A stretch of 64,000 nucleotides of DNA, from the NCBI RefSeq assembly GCF_000243275.1, contig NZ_CM001437.1:436459-500458 (forward strand), read 5' to 3'. This DNA is from Myroides odoratus DSM 2801. Lineage in GTDB: Bacteria; Bacteroidota; Bacteroidia; Flavobacteriales; Flavobacteriaceae. Position numbers and translations under genes: made by a program. Positions 1 through 9,075 of the stretch are shown piece after piece. The notes under the pieces were generated by a model, which worked only from the letters and a program-made list of their open reading frames with translations, was not told the DNA's origin and searched no databases. Numbering within the stretch: position 1 is the first letter of the stretch; each line of letters begins with the position of its first letter.

Positions 1-613
1 GATCTTGATTATTGGTTACGTTTACTTCTAAATCGGTCACATAGCCCGAATTTAGTCCGTAAACCCATCCGTGAATGCTCAAGTCTTGGTTTCTTGCCCA
101 AGCCCCTTGTACGATTGATGTTTTTGCTAAATCGTACACTTGTTCTTGCACGTTTAATTCTACAAATCGGTTGAATCGCTCCGTGGTATCTTCAATACCA
201 TCTAATTCCACATTGTGCAAGCGGTAAACAGTTTTGATGTGTCTGATCCAGTTGTCAATCAATCCGTAAGATTCATTTTTCATTGCAGCTTCTACTCCAC
301 CACATCCATAATGTCCACATACAATGATGTTGGTTACTTTTAGGATATTCACCGCGTAATCTAGCACGCTCAACATATTCATGTCCGAGTGGATAACCAT
401 ATTAGCGATATTACGGTGTACAAATACATCCCCCGGTTCCGCCCCAATAATTTCGTTTGCTGGTACCCGGCTATCCGAACAACCAATCCATAACACGGGT
501 GGTGTTTGTCTATGGCAAAGGCGCTTAAAATATTCTGGATTTATGGCTAGTTTTTCTTCTACCCAAGCTTTGTTATTCTCTAATATTTTTTTGTAAAATT
601 CGTTGTGTTTCAA
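1..613 (-). CDS. Beta-class carbonic anhydrase, 3' end cut by the window
   Basis: Zinc enzyme interconverting CO2 and bicarbonate in the cytoplasm. The minus-strand translation shows the metal-site motifs GCSDSRVPA and CGHYGCGG of beta-carbonic anhydrases. The C-terminal part lies beyond position 1. I place the start at a TTG codon (613-611): the frame is closed by a TGA just upstream, AGAGGAAG lies a few bases before the TTG, and the protein then begins MKHNEFYKKI, as family members do. The start is 11 bases after the stop of a second carbonic anhydrase, so the two are probably co-transcribed. The TTG start is inference. Confidence 0.9.
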   Translation of the reverse strand, partial: MKHNEFYKKILENNKAWVEEKLAINPEYFKRLCHRQTPPVLWIGCSDSRVPANEIIGAEPGDVFVHRNIANMVIHSDMNMLSVLDYAVNILKVTNIIVCGHYGCGGVEAAMKNESYGLIDNWIRHIKTVYRLHNVELDGIEDTTERFNRFVELNVQEQVYDLAKTSIVQGAWARNQDLSIHGWVYGLNSGYVTDLEVNVTNNQD

Positions 614-624
614 AACTTCCTCTT

Positions 625-1263
625 TTATTCAACAAACATTTCTTTGACGAAATCTACTTCTCCCGTTTCCACTTTGTAAAAAGCACCTACAATACCGATT
701 TCTCCTTTTTCATACATTTCACAAAGTACCGTACTTTTAGTCAAAATATGATTAATGGTGTATTCCACATTGTAAAACGCAACCATATCAACCCCTTCTT
801 TCGACTTAATATCCAAATCAGGGTAGTATTTTTTTACGTGTTCAACGGCAGGATCTACTTTAGCTAATAAGTTGCTTAAATGGCCTAATTTTACGTCTTT
901 ACACGCTCCTGTGATTGCACCACAGTGTGAATGTCCCAAAACCATAATCAATTTAGAACCTGCTAATTTACAAGCGAATTCCATCGAACCGATAATATCT
1001 TCATTCAATACATTTCCAGCGATACGCGTACTAAATACATCGCCCAATCCTTGGTCGAAAATAAGTTCAGCAGAAGTACGGCTATCGATACAGCTTAGGA
1101 TAATAGCGAAAGGAAATTGGCTCTCTTTAGTTTCATTTACTTGCTCCAGTAAATTAGCATGTGCTTTTAAATTTTCAACAAAGCGTTTGTTTCCTTCTTT
1201 TAAAAAAGACAGCGCCATTTGCGGAGTCATTGACTTTTGATCGTCTATATTATGTAGTCTCAT
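625..1263 (-). CDS. Beta-class carbonic anhydrase
   Basis: Cytoplasmic zinc enzyme for reversible CO2 hydration. The key motifs are SCIDSR, giving the Cys zinc ligand and the Asp-Arg dyad, and GHSHCGA, giving His and Cys ligands. The length of 212 residues is normal. I chose the ATG at 1263 (MRLHNIDDQ). The frame extends 15 residues further upstream (to 1308), but that extension is basic and not family-like. It is the upstream partner of the second carbonic anhydrase at 1-613. The two paralogues differ clearly, with CIDSR against CSDSR and SHCGA against YGCGG, so they are not a recent duplication. Confidence 0.93.
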   Translation of the reverse strand: MRLHNIDDQKSMTPQMALSFLKEGNKRFVENLKAHANLLEQVNETKESQFPFAIILSCIDSRTSAELIFDQGLGDVFSTRIAGNVLNEDIIGSMEFACKLAGSKLIMVLGHSHCGAITGACKDVKLGHLSNLLAKVDPAVEHVKKYYPDLDIKSKEGVDMVAFYNVEYTINHILTKSTVLCEMYEKGEIGIVGAFYKVETGEVDFVKEMFVE

Positions 1264-1491
1264 TTTTACGCGATTTGTACGATAATAATTCGAAACAAAT
1301 GTAACCAAAAATGACTTTTAAAATATAAATAAAGCAATAAACCTCTATATTTTTATCAATTTAAAAAAAACATAACAGTTTTTAAGGATTTTATGGCTCT
1401 ATATGTTTCAGTTCCAATTCATATAAAGGTGTATTTGCTCGGGATTACTAAAAATCACATAATCGTTAAGGGAAATATAAAAAAGAGAAAA

Positions 1492-1524
1492 TTTGTATAG
1501 ATTCAAAAATAGTTAATACATTTG
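1492..1524 (+). promoter_or_regulatory. metK promoter (Bacteroidota type)
   Basis: TACATTTG at 1517-1524 matches the -7 box TAnnTTTG used by the primary sigma factor of flavobacteria. TTTG at 1492-1495 lies 21 bases upstream, in the place of the -33 element. Transcription would start around 1530, at the first base of the riboswitch candidate. Confidence 0.65.
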
Positions 1525-1532
1525 CAAAGAAT

Positions 1533-1627
1533 TTCACGGGAGGAAAAATTTGTACTGATTGCAACCTCGGTAAAAAATGCTAAAGCAGAATATATTGTAT
1601 CTTCACTTTAGCCATTTCCTCTTTTTT
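1533..1627 (+). promoter_or_regulatory. Probable SAM-II riboswitch in the metK leader
   Basis: The aptamer spans roughly 1535-1588. It shows the order of conserved elements expected of SAM-II: P1 strand GGAGG (1539-1543), an ATTTG segment (1548-1552), TTGCAA (1559-1564), the P1 return strand CCTC, an A-rich linker, and GCTAAA (1579-1584). The last strand can instead pair with CTTTAGC (1606-1612) as a perfect 7-bp stem, followed by a T-run at 1620-1627. This gives two mutually exclusive folds. Its position before SAM synthetase fits feedback by SAM. The elements are seen directly; the class name is a match by eye. Confidence 0.7.
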
Positions 1628-1652
1628 TAAAACATTAAAAAAAACAAATCAT

Positions 1653-2945
1653 ATGGCTTATTACTTCACATCGGAATCTGTAAGTGAAGGACATCCTGAT
1701 AAAATTGCAGATCAAATTTCAGATGCTTTAATCGACAATTTCTTGGCTTTTGATTTAGAATCAAAAGTAGCATGTGAGACTTTAGTTACTACTGGGCAGG
1801 TCATTCTTGCTGGGGAAGTAAAATCAAAAACCTATTTAGATGTACAACAAATTGCTCGCGATGTAATCAACAAGATTGGTTATACGAAGAGTGAGTATAT
1901 GTTTGATGGCAATTCATGTGGTATTTTATCGGCGATTCACGAACAATCGGCAGAGATTAGCCAAGGTGTTGAGCGTACAAACAAAGAAGATCAAGGAGCA
2001 GGAGACCAAGGAATGATGTTTGGTTATGCATCTACGGAGACTGAAGACTATATGCCTTTAGCTTTGGATTTATCACATAAATTATTGCAAGAACTTGCTG
2101 TAATCCGCAGAGAGAATAAAGAAGTGACTTACCTTCGTCCAGATGCAAAAAGTCAGGTTACTTTAGAGTACAATGACGACAACAAACCAGTTCGCATTGT
2201 AACGATTGTACTGTCTACGCAACACGATGACTTTATTCAGGCGGAAAATGCAACTCCTGAGGCAAAAGCGAAAGCTGAAACAGCGATGCAAGCTCAAATT
2301 AAGAAAGACATCATTGCGGTATTAATTCCACGTGTATTAGCTAAATATCCACAGTACCAATACTTGTTTGAATCAAAAGAAGAAATTGAGTTCTTGATCA
2401 ACCCTACAGGTGTTTTCATTATTGGAGGACCTCATGGAGATACTGGATTAACAGGTAGAAAAATTATCGTTGATACGTATGGAGGAAAAGGAGCACACGG
2501 TGGAGGCGCTTTCTCAGGAAAAGACCCGAGTAAAGTAGACCGCAGTGCAGCTTATGCTACGCGTCACATCGCGAAAAACCTTGTTGCAGCTGGTGTTGCA
2601 GAAGAAGTTTTAGTACAAGTTTCTTATGCTATTGGTATTGCAAAACCAACAGGGATTTACGTAAATACGTATGGTACATCTAAAGTAAATCTAACAGATG
2701 GTGAGATTGCGAAAAAAGTAAGTGAGCTATTTGATTTACGTCCTTACTTTATTGAAACAACGTTAAAGTTGCGTAATCCTATCTACAGTGAAACAGCGGC
2801 TTATGGACATATGGGACGCAAACCACAGATAGTAACTAAAACATTTACTAGACCTGGTGGCGAAACCAAACAAGTAGAAGTTGAATTGTTTACTTGGGAG
2901 AAATTAGACCGAGTAGAAGATATCAAACAAGCTTTTCAATTGTAA
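1653..2945 (+). CDS. metK: S-adenosylmethionine synthetase
   Basis: Makes S-adenosylmethionine from methionine and ATP in the cytoplasm. Hallmarks are all present: [13 protein letters not shown] near residue 14, the ATP loop [13 protein letters not shown] near residue 261, and [19 protein letters not shown] near residue 283. At 430 residues it is slightly longer than the E. coli enzyme, as usual in Bacteroidota. The start ATG is fixed by the standard N-terminus [17 protein letters not shown]. It is a single-gene unit with its own promoter, a riboswitch candidate upstream and a strong terminator downstream. Confidence 0.98.
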   Translation: MAYYFTSESVSEGHPDKIADQISDALIDNFLAFDLESKVACETLVTTGQVILAGEVKSKTYLDVQQIARDVINKIGYTKSEYMFDGNSCGILSAIHEQSAEISQGVERTNKEDQGAGDQGMMFGYASTETEDYMPLALDLSHKLLQELAVIRRENKEVTYLRPDAKSQVTLEYNDDNKPVRIVTIVLSTQHDDFIQAENATPEAKAKAETAMQAQIKKDIIAVLIPRVLAKYPQYQYLFESKEEIEFLINPTGVFIIGGPHGDTGLTGRKIIVDTYGGKGAHGGGAFSGKDPSKVDRSAAYATRHIAKNLVAAGVAEEVLVQVSYAIGIAKPTGIYVNTYGTSKVNLTDGEIAKKVSELFDLRPYFIETTLKLRNPIYSETAAYGHMGRKPQIVTKTFTRPGGETKQVEVELFTWEKLDRVEDIKQAFQL

Positions 2946-2964
2946 AAAGCTATTCTTATCCTAT

Positions 2965-3001
2965 AAAAAACGCTTAACCTTAAAAGGCTAAGCGTTTTTC
3001 T
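2965..3001 (+). terminator. Rho-independent terminator after metK
   Basis: Stem CGCTTAACC / GGCTAAGCG (one mismatch) with a TTAAAA loop, A-run on the left and T-run on the right. It can serve metK on the plus strand and the lectin-like operon on the minus strand. Confidence 0.85.
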
Positions 3002-3043
3002 TTTGAATCAAATTAACCAACTTACTATTATATTTTACTTTTT

Positions 3044-4555
3044 TTATTTTACTTTTTTCACCCCTTTATTGACCAACAAAGGCGGATTGCGGTAAAGCGG
3101 AATTTCATCCGTAAAATTTAACGTAACCGAAGCGGTTGGTGATCGATATTCTTCTGTACTAATATCTACTCCATTTGCTGGCTTTTTATTCTTTATATCA
3201 TAGTGAAATGTATGATTATCCCCTTGAAAATTTGGCACTGGACTAAAGGTTACTTCACCATTATTTATATTGTAGCTATATTCTCCAATATTTGGCACAA
3301 CTAATCGATGAGGATCGCTATTTACCACGTACGTTTTAGTTGCTTCATCAAGAATTTTAAAACGAAAAGAAGCAAAATCTAAAAATACCGTTGACGGACT
3401 TGGTGGATCAAAAATTTTAAATACATTGGTATCATATCCAAAGGCACTATACAATGGTTCACAAACAAAAGGTCTCGTTCGAATAACATTGGGAATACTA
3501 ATGTCTTGTACCACGGGTGAAAACGGCAGGGCGAGTGCTATGTTTCGAATATGCGCCCGAATAGATGCGTCTCCAGTTCCACCTGTAAACCCTATTTTCA
3601 TTGATGCAGGCATAGTCATACTCAACCTTCTATCTGGAATTGTCTCATTTGCTAATTGCTCAACATATCTAATTATTCCTGTTTTAGGTACAAAAAAATT
3701 TCTTACAACAGAAGAATCATAACTTCCATTCACAATATTTACAGAAATAAAGAAGCCTTGTTTTCTACTAGAATCATCTATTCCGGGAATAAAAGCGATT
3801 CTAATTTTTCGATACCCATCCTCTCCTGGAATTGCTACATCCTTACCGCTTCGAATTGCAAAACGCTTTCCAACAAGTCCACTTTGAGTACTTATAAATT
3901 TTCCATTATCAATATTCAGATAATAATTTAAATTTCGTACTGTATTTACAGCAAATAGAACAGGATAACCTTCATATAAATTATTAGGATTATGAGGTCC
4001 TCTCAACACGACAAAATTCCCATCATTATCCCCAGCGGTTCTTACTCCATTTCTGACTTCATTAGGATAGTTCATTGTTCTCTTATAACTACCATAAAGG
4101 TCTAAACCTAGACCAAACATACCTTTGGAAAAACCAGCAATATGACTACCATTTTTTTTTTGTGTATGCGCATATCCTAATGCTCCCCCTTTATCTCCAG
4201 TTTTAGGTTGAGTCTCATTAGCATCAAACAACACCATAGTGATACCATCCCCATATTTATCTCCTTCTTGTCTTCCTTGATCCAATCCAAATTCAAATTC
4301 TAAGATAAACCCCTTTTCTGTAGTAAAACTCAATTGATCTAAATAAATACCTACAAATTGATGTTGTCCATCTAATAGTTTTATTCCCTTTGAGGTATAG
4401 GTAACTAACCCAGGAGTACTCTCCCCTATCAACTTAAAACCATCTCTTTTCTGTCCTGAATTAAAGTAAGGATACTGAGCATAAAACAAGGTACTGTTCA
4501 ACCCCAATACCAACCATAGTAAAAAAAATATTTTGTTTCTTCGTTTTCTATTCAT
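3044..4555 (-). CDS. Secreted L-type-lectin-like protein
   Basis: An exported protein of about 503 residues starting MNRKRRNKIFF, with a basic N-region, a hydrophobic core and a cleavage-like site at FYAQ. The first half resembles a concanavalin-A-like (L-type lectin) sandwich: GFILEFEFGLDQ, a GDGITMVLFDA strand, GGALGYA, then FGLGLDLYG. The C-terminal third is a separate beta-rich part with paired Cys missing. The frame extends 15 residues upstream into the preceding gene, but the ATG at 4555 gives a proper signal peptide. It is the last gene of a four-gene operon and a clear paralogue of its upstream neighbour. Carbohydrate binding is inferred from the fold-like motifs only. Confidence 0.75.
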   Translation of the reverse strand: MNRKRRNKIFFLLWLVLGLNSTLFYAQYPYFNSGQKRDGFKLIGESTPGLVTYTSKGIKLLDGQHQFVGIYLDQLSFTTEKGFILEFEFGLDQGRQEGDKYGDGITMVLFDANETQPKTGDKGGALGYAHTQKKNGSHIAGFSKGMFGLGLDLYGSYKRTMNYPNEVRNGVRTAGDNDGNFVVLRGPHNPNNLYEGYPVLFAVNTVRNLNYYLNIDNGKFISTQSGLVGKRFAIRSGKDVAIPGEDGYRKIRIAFIPGIDDSSRKQGFFISVNIVNGSYDSSVVRNFFVPKTGIIRYVEQLANETIPDRRLSMTMPASMKIGFTGGTGDASIRAHIRNIALALPFSPVVQDISIPNVIRTRPFVCEPLYSAFGYDTNVFKIFDPPSPSTVFLDFASFRFKILDEATKTYVVNSDPHRLVVPNIGEYSYNINNGEVTFSPVPNFQGDNHTFHYDIKNKKPANGVDISTEEYRSPTASVTLNFTDEIPLYRNPPLLVNKGVKKVK

Positions 4556-4565
4556 TTTCTTCTTT

Positions 4566-6062
4566 TTAAAGGGGGCCCCCATTGACCATAAGTACATCAT
4601 TGCAATTCACCGTAAAATCTAAGCTAATCTCTGCAATTTCAGAGCGATATTGTTCTCCTCCCAAATTGGTGGTACCTACTAATTTTTTTTTGTTTTTTAT
4701 ACTGAAGTACACCTTATCACTGCTAACACTCATTCCTTTTGCAGGAGTAAAAACAACTTCCCTTGTTTTGGGATTATACTCATAGCGCCCGGCAGAAGTG
4801 GTCGCAATATAAGGTTCTAACGTACTTATCTGTTTATTATCTATCAATGTTAGAAATTGAAAGCTATAAGGATCTAAATGCTCTTTGCTTCCCAAGGACT
4901 CCATACTCTGTCCGCTCACATACTTATTCGTAGCAAACCCTACACTATTGATTAAAGCATCAAAAGTCGTTGTGTGATCTTTACAAGCATCAGATACCCG
5001 TACATCTTTTACCAAAGGAGCAAAAGGGAGACTTATATCTATATTTCTAACAATATTTTTTTGATATATTGTTCCTGTAGTAGCTGTAAAACCAATCTTA
5101 AATTGCTCAGGAGCATTTATTCTATATGATTTTGTTACATCTTTATGCTTTGCCTCTGTATCTACTTCTTTATATGTAATATTCCCTCCAGCAGGAATAA
5201 AAAGCGAATTAACCACTCGACTCATTTCACTGCCATGAATAATATCTACATTTAAATAAAACCCATTTTCTCGCAGTTTACTGCTGGGTAACAAACTCAC
5301 AATAACTCTTCGATACGAAGGATGCCCAAAACTCGCGTTACTATCGGCTTCATTATTTGCATTATTTTCTCTTAATTTAAAGGAAAACGCCTTAGAATCT
5401 GGAGCTTCAAAAGCAGTTATATATTCTCCTGTTTCAGTATCGAGTTTATACCGTTCATTCATATTAGTTACGCTTTGTGACAGATAGACTGGATACCCAG
5501 CTAATTGACTTCCTTGTCCTCGAATAGTAACGTGATTTTGTTTTCTGCCTTGAGTGTAAATTCCATTTCTATACTCATGACTAATTGCTGAACGTTCTTT
5601 TGAATCTCCATATAAATCGAATCCAATACTCAAAAAACCTTTGCTCAACCCTTGTACAGAAAAAGCTGTACTATACGATTGACTATAACTATAGCCAAGA
5701 CCTGATGTTTTAGATCCTAAATTTGGAGCAATTACTGTCGCGTCAAAGAGCACCAATGCTAGGCCATTAGCACCTTTATCTATGCTATTTCCCCCTGCTC
5801 CAGTCATTAAATAATCAAACCCAAGAATAAAACCTCGCTCTGAAATCAATAATAAATCGCTGAGAAATATACCATTGGTTTCATTTGCCTTCGTTGTTAA
5901 TTCAGCTCCTTTTCCTTGAAATTTAACTTCTCCAGACGATGAAAATAGACTAAATTCATCGCCAGAAAAAGCAGTGTTATTATAAGGTAATTGTGCATAT
6001 ATTAAGGCGAATTCAGAAAAAAAAGCCAGGTAACACACCAAAAAACAGAGTTTCTTTTTCAT
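4566..6062 (-). CDS. Secreted L-type-lectin-like protein
   Basis: A 498-residue exported protein with a signal peptide ending near IYAQ. Like its downstream paralogue it has GFILGFDYLM, a KGANGLALVLFDA strand, SGLGYSYSQ and LSIGFDLYG, the succession seen in L-type lectin domains. The C-terminal part has KDVRVSDACKDHTTTFDA followed by repeated beta strands. Its start codon overlaps the stop of the preceding gene by one base (TAATG), which implies translational coupling. Two similar lectin-like proteins in tandem suggest a duplicated surface-binding component; the ligand is unknown. Confidence 0.75.
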   Translation of the reverse strand: MKKKLCFLVCYLAFFSEFALIYAQLPYNNTAFSGDEFSLFSSSGEVKFQGKGAELTTKANETNGIFLSDLLLISERGFILGFDYLMTGAGGNSIDKGANGLALVLFDATVIAPNLGSKTSGLGYSYSQSYSTAFSVQGLSKGFLSIGFDLYGDSKERSAISHEYRNGIYTQGRKQNHVTIRGQGSQLAGYPVYLSQSVTNMNERYKLDTETGEYITAFEAPDSKAFSFKLRENNANNEADSNASFGHPSYRRVIVSLLPSSKLRENGFYLNVDIIHGSEMSRVVNSLFIPAGGNITYKEVDTEAKHKDVTKSYRINAPEQFKIGFTATTGTIYQKNIVRNIDISLPFAPLVKDVRVSDACKDHTTTFDALINSVGFATNKYVSGQSMESLGSKEHLDPYSFQFLTLIDNKQISTLEPYIATTSAGRYEYNPKTREVVFTPAKGMSVSSDKVYFSIKNKKKLVGTTNLGGEQYRSEIAEISLDFTVNCNDVLMVNGGPL

Positions 6063-6694
6063 TAGATCTTCACTATGATTATATTTAAATAACTCGATGC
6101 TGTCAGTTTATTTGGAATTGCTTTATAGACCAAATACTGTTTTCCATTTTCCGTTTTTACAGTAGGAGCTGTACTAAAAACCGTGGTATCATATGCTGTC
6201 ACTACAAACTTCACTTCATTCTCCTCCCAAATCACCCTAGCTCCAACCGTTCCTAACTGCTTCTTATATTCCTCATAGAGATCGATTTTCTGTTCTGTTG
6301 TTTTATACATTTGAATGGGAAATGCAGGCATATAAATCCAAGGATCTTGTTCAGCACTTCCTCCTCCTGTCCATATCGAACCATTCCATGTTTTTACTCC
6401 TTCCAGAATTTCATCATCTCCAATGTGATAAACTTGTAAACCAATGTGTTCTTTTTTATTTGCCTCAGTTTCAATTTGTACCATTGGCTTTAAACTAGAT
6501 AAATCACTCAATTTCACACGCGGTAATAAGAGTCCTTTCGTTGCTGTTGTATTCTCTGCATCTGCCTGATACTCTTTGATATCCAACAAGGCTCCTTCAA
6601 CAGGATAAGTTGCCCCTCCTAGTACCACTTGTCCATAAAACGAATGTCCATATCCCCATACCAGCAATAAGGTAATTAGTATTTTACTTTTCAT
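6062..6694 (-). CDS. Secreted protein of unknown function in lectin-like operon
   Basis: A 210-residue exported protein with signal peptide MKSKILITLLLVWGYGHSFYGQ. The mature N-terminus contains the pattern ALLDIKEY...TTATKGLLLPRVKLSDL, common at the start of flavobacterial surface and fibre-like proteins, then a WNGSIWTGGG stretch. Function unknown. It overlaps the next gene by one base and shares its layout with the first operon gene, so the two are probably distant relatives that build or decorate an extracellular structure. Confidence 0.7.
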   Translation of the reverse strand: MKSKILITLLLVWGYGHSFYGQVVLGGATYPVEGALLDIKEYQADAENTTATKGLLLPRVKLSDLSSLKPMVQIETEANKKEHIGLQVYHIGDDEILEGVKTWNGSIWTGGGSAEQDPWIYMPAFPIQMYKTTEQKIDLYEEYKKQLGTVGARVIWEENEVKFVVTAYDTTVFSTAPTVKTENGKQYLVYKAIPNKLTASSYLNIIIVKI

Positions 6695-6732
6695 TTTTTT
6701 TTTACTTTATAATTATATATGCGATTTCGTTT

Positions 6733-7425
6733 CTAACTGGCTGGTAAAGTAGATTTGTATTTCAAAACCAGTGTATAGCTTCCTATAGGTAGGGTCGTAT
6801 ACATATTTTTTGTTCCAAAATAGAAGGACAAACCACCATTCGTAGTGATGTCAGCAATTTGCTGCAAAACCAAGGTTCCTGTGCTATCGTATATTTTTGC
6901 ATCAATTACTTGATCAAAATTAGTTACCGCCAGCGGTTGTTTGATGGTAGTATTATAAGTCAAAGTTGTTGCATTGGGTCTACTTACTTCTATTTCAAAT
7001 TTTCCAATATAGACTTGTCTATTATCAAGGACTTCATTGGCAAAAACAGGAGTATTTCCAATAATAAGAACTGGAGGTTTAATCTGTTCTATTTTTTGAT
7101 AGATGTTATCTATTTCAATCGTTACATCGGAGTCCAAGGCTAATAATTCCCAATTATTCCCATTCCAGAAATAGACCCCCTTCTTAGAAACTTCACCTGC
7201 ACCATTATTAAATACAACCACACCAATAGGATTTACTCCACCAGCTAAAATCGTTTGTTTATTTAAAGCTATTCTAGGAAATAATACGCCTTTATCTGTT
7301 GCGTTTATATCTAAAATTGCTGATTGATGGGGCGCTACCGTTCCAATACCAATATTATCTTGTGCATGAATTACTGTAGTAGTTAAAGCAATTAGCCCAA
7401 TAACTAACTTTTTTTTCTTCCTCAT
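6733..7425 (-). CDS. Secreted surface or fibre-like protein
   Basis: A 230-residue exported protein with signal peptide MRKKKKLVIGLIALTTTVIHAQ. The mature start DNIGIGTVAPHQSAILDINA...KGVLFPRIAL is a widespread motif of Bacteroidota surface proteins, often followed by a beta-rich body. It is first in the operon; the others follow closely with gaps of 38, -1 and 10 bases. Likely extracellular or cell-surface; no enzymatic motif is seen. Confidence 0.72.
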   Translation of the reverse strand: MRKKKKLVIGLIALTTTVIHAQDNIGIGTVAPHQSAILDINATDKGVLFPRIALNKQTILAGGVNPIGVVVFNNGAGEVSKKGVYFWNGNNWELLALDSDVTIEIDNIYQKIEQIKPPVLIIGNTPVFANEVLDNRQVYIGKFEIEVSRPNATTLTYNTTIKQPLAVTNFDQVIDAKIYDSTGTLVLQQIADITTNGGLSFYFGTKNMYTTLPIGSYTLVLKYKSTLPAS

Positions 7426-7960
7426 TTTTTTACATATTTAATGGTACAAAACAACTAAAGATGTAAAAAACAGCAGAGGTAAACTGTAAAAAAGGTTGAT
7501 GTAAATTTGTATTTATCCTTTTCCTTGATGATAAAAGTGTTTTTATATCAAAAAACAACTTTTCGACACTAGCCTAAAAAAAAATACACCTGTAGAAATT
7601 ACAAGTGTACAGCACTACATGACGTTGCATTTTTATAAAAAAGTTCAATTCTATAAAATTTCAACGCCTTATTTGTTTGTGTTTTTTATTTGATTTTACT
7701 CGCCATTTTTTACATCTTCAAATTAGCTGTAGAACGGAAGAATCGGGTACATACTAGCTTTTCATCTTATTTTTAGTCGTTGTTCTTTACTTCTCATGGC
7801 TAAGAATAAAAACCAAGTAACCTAACTTCTTCTCGCCATAGCTCTCTTTCCTTTAATCTTATCCTATACTTCTATTTCTTTACACAAGTAGATAAAAACA
7901 AAAAAAGGAATGATTTTTCAATCATTCCTTTTTTATCTATACTTAAAAACTTGTGTCTAA
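7426..7960. other. Intergenic region before the lectin-like operon
   Basis: About 535 AT-rich bases hold the promoter region of the lectin-like operon (right of 7425) and the terminator of the phosphate transporter (near 7901-7935). No credible gene is present on either strand. Confidence 0.6.
7901..7935 (-). terminator. Terminator of the phosphate transporter operon
   Basis: Perfect stem AAAAAAGGAATGAT / ATCATTCCTTTTTT with a short TTTCA loop; on the minus strand it ends in a T-run. It lies 26 bases after the pit stop codon. Confidence 0.85.
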
Positions 7961-9058
7961 TTAAATCACCGCTGATACGATATAGTATACAATCATAGCG
8001 ATAATAGCCGATACTGGTATGGTCAACACCCAAGCCCATAATAAGTTAATTGTAACGCCCCAACGTACCGCTGATACGCGTTTTGTTACACCAACCCCAA
8101 TAATAGAACCTGTAATCGTATGCGTTGTTGAAACTGGGATACCTAAGTGCTCTGTTACGTATAACGCTACAGCTCCAGCTGTTTCAGCAGCTACCCCTTC
8201 TAATGGCGTTACTTTGGTAATCTTACTTCCCATTGTTTTAACAATCTTCCATCCTCCAGATAACGTTCCTAAACCAATGAATAAGAAAGAAGCAAGCGGA
8301 ACCCACCACCAGTGCTCTACGAACACTTTGAATGTATCTACTCCTTCTACTAAGTAATCTGGATCCATATCTACATTCACGTGGTAGAAAATAACTGCAG
8401 CTCCAATAATACCCATTACTTTCTGAGCATCATTTCCTCCATGTCCTAAAGAGAACAACGCAGAAGAAACTAATTGTAAGCGTTTAAACCATTTTTCGCA
8501 TTTGTAGTGGTTTTGATTTCTACAAATCCACATAATAGCGATGGTAATAAAATAAGCGAGTATTAAACCTAATAAAGGAGCTCCAAAAATGAATAAGAAA
8601 ATTGGAATTACTTTGGAGTACACCACTACATCAACTCCTTCAATGGAGAAACCACCTGCGTGAGCAACAGCAGCTCCAATAAAACCACCAATTAAGGTAT
8701 GAGAAGAAGAAGAAGGAATACCTAACTTCCATGTGGCTAAATTCCAAATAATCGCAGCAATTAAACCTGCAAAAATAACTTCTAAGCTAATAAAATTCTC
8801 ATTTACGGATTTGGCGATGGTATTACCAATCTTAAATTCACCAATAATGTATAAGGAGATAAAATAGGCTGCGAAGTTAAAAGCCGCTGCCCAAAGCACT
8901 GCTTGGAAAGGCGTCAAAACTCGTGTTGTTACAATAGTAGCAATTGAGTTTGCGGCATCATGAAAACCATTGATATAATCAAATCCTAGGGCTAAAATGA
9001 TAATAACAATCAGCATTATCCCACTTTGATTACTCAATATTTCTGTAAAAAATTCCAT
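7961..9058 (-). CDS. pit: Inorganic phosphate transporter, Pit family
   Basis: A low-affinity phosphate symporter of the inner membrane, 365 residues with about ten hydrophobic segments. Family signatures are the repeated GFHDAANSIATIV near residue 31 and GIPVSTTHTITGSIIGVG near residue 307, plus GIPSSSSHTLIGGFIG in the first half. The gene follows a DUF47 protein by 17 bases, the classic Pit accessory pair. It is probably the main constitutive phosphate importer here; other divalent-metal-phosphate complexes are possible substrates. Confidence 0.95.
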   Translation of the reverse strand: MEFFTEILSNQSGIMLIVIIILALGFDYINGFHDAANSIATIVTTRVLTPFQAVLWAAAFNFAAYFISLYIIGEFKIGNTIAKSVNENFISLEVIFAGLIAAIIWNLATWKLGIPSSSSHTLIGGFIGAAVAHAGGFSIEGVDVVVYSKVIPIFLFIFGAPLLGLILAYFITIAIMWICRNQNHYKCEKWFKRLQLVSSALFSLGHGGNDAQKVMGIIGAAVIFYHVNVDMDPDYLVEGVDTFKVFVEHWWWVPLASFLFIGLGTLSGGWKIVKTMGSKITKVTPLEGVAAETAGAVALYVTEHLGIPVSTTHTITGSIIGVGVTKRVSAVRWGVTINLLWAWVLTIPVSAIIAMIVYYIVSAVI

Positions 9059-9075
9059 ATACTTGCGCTAGATCA

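Larger units (their letters stand above)
1264..1652. other. Intergenic region between carbonic anhydrase and metK
   Basis: The two genes diverge here. The left part (about 1264-1480) is AT-rich and holds no gene I can support. The right part holds the metK promoter and a structured leader, listed separately. Confidence 0.7.

Noticed and set aside
381..596. Open frame opposite the carbonic anhydrase
   Set aside because: It lies antisense to a clear conserved enzyme and shows no family features.
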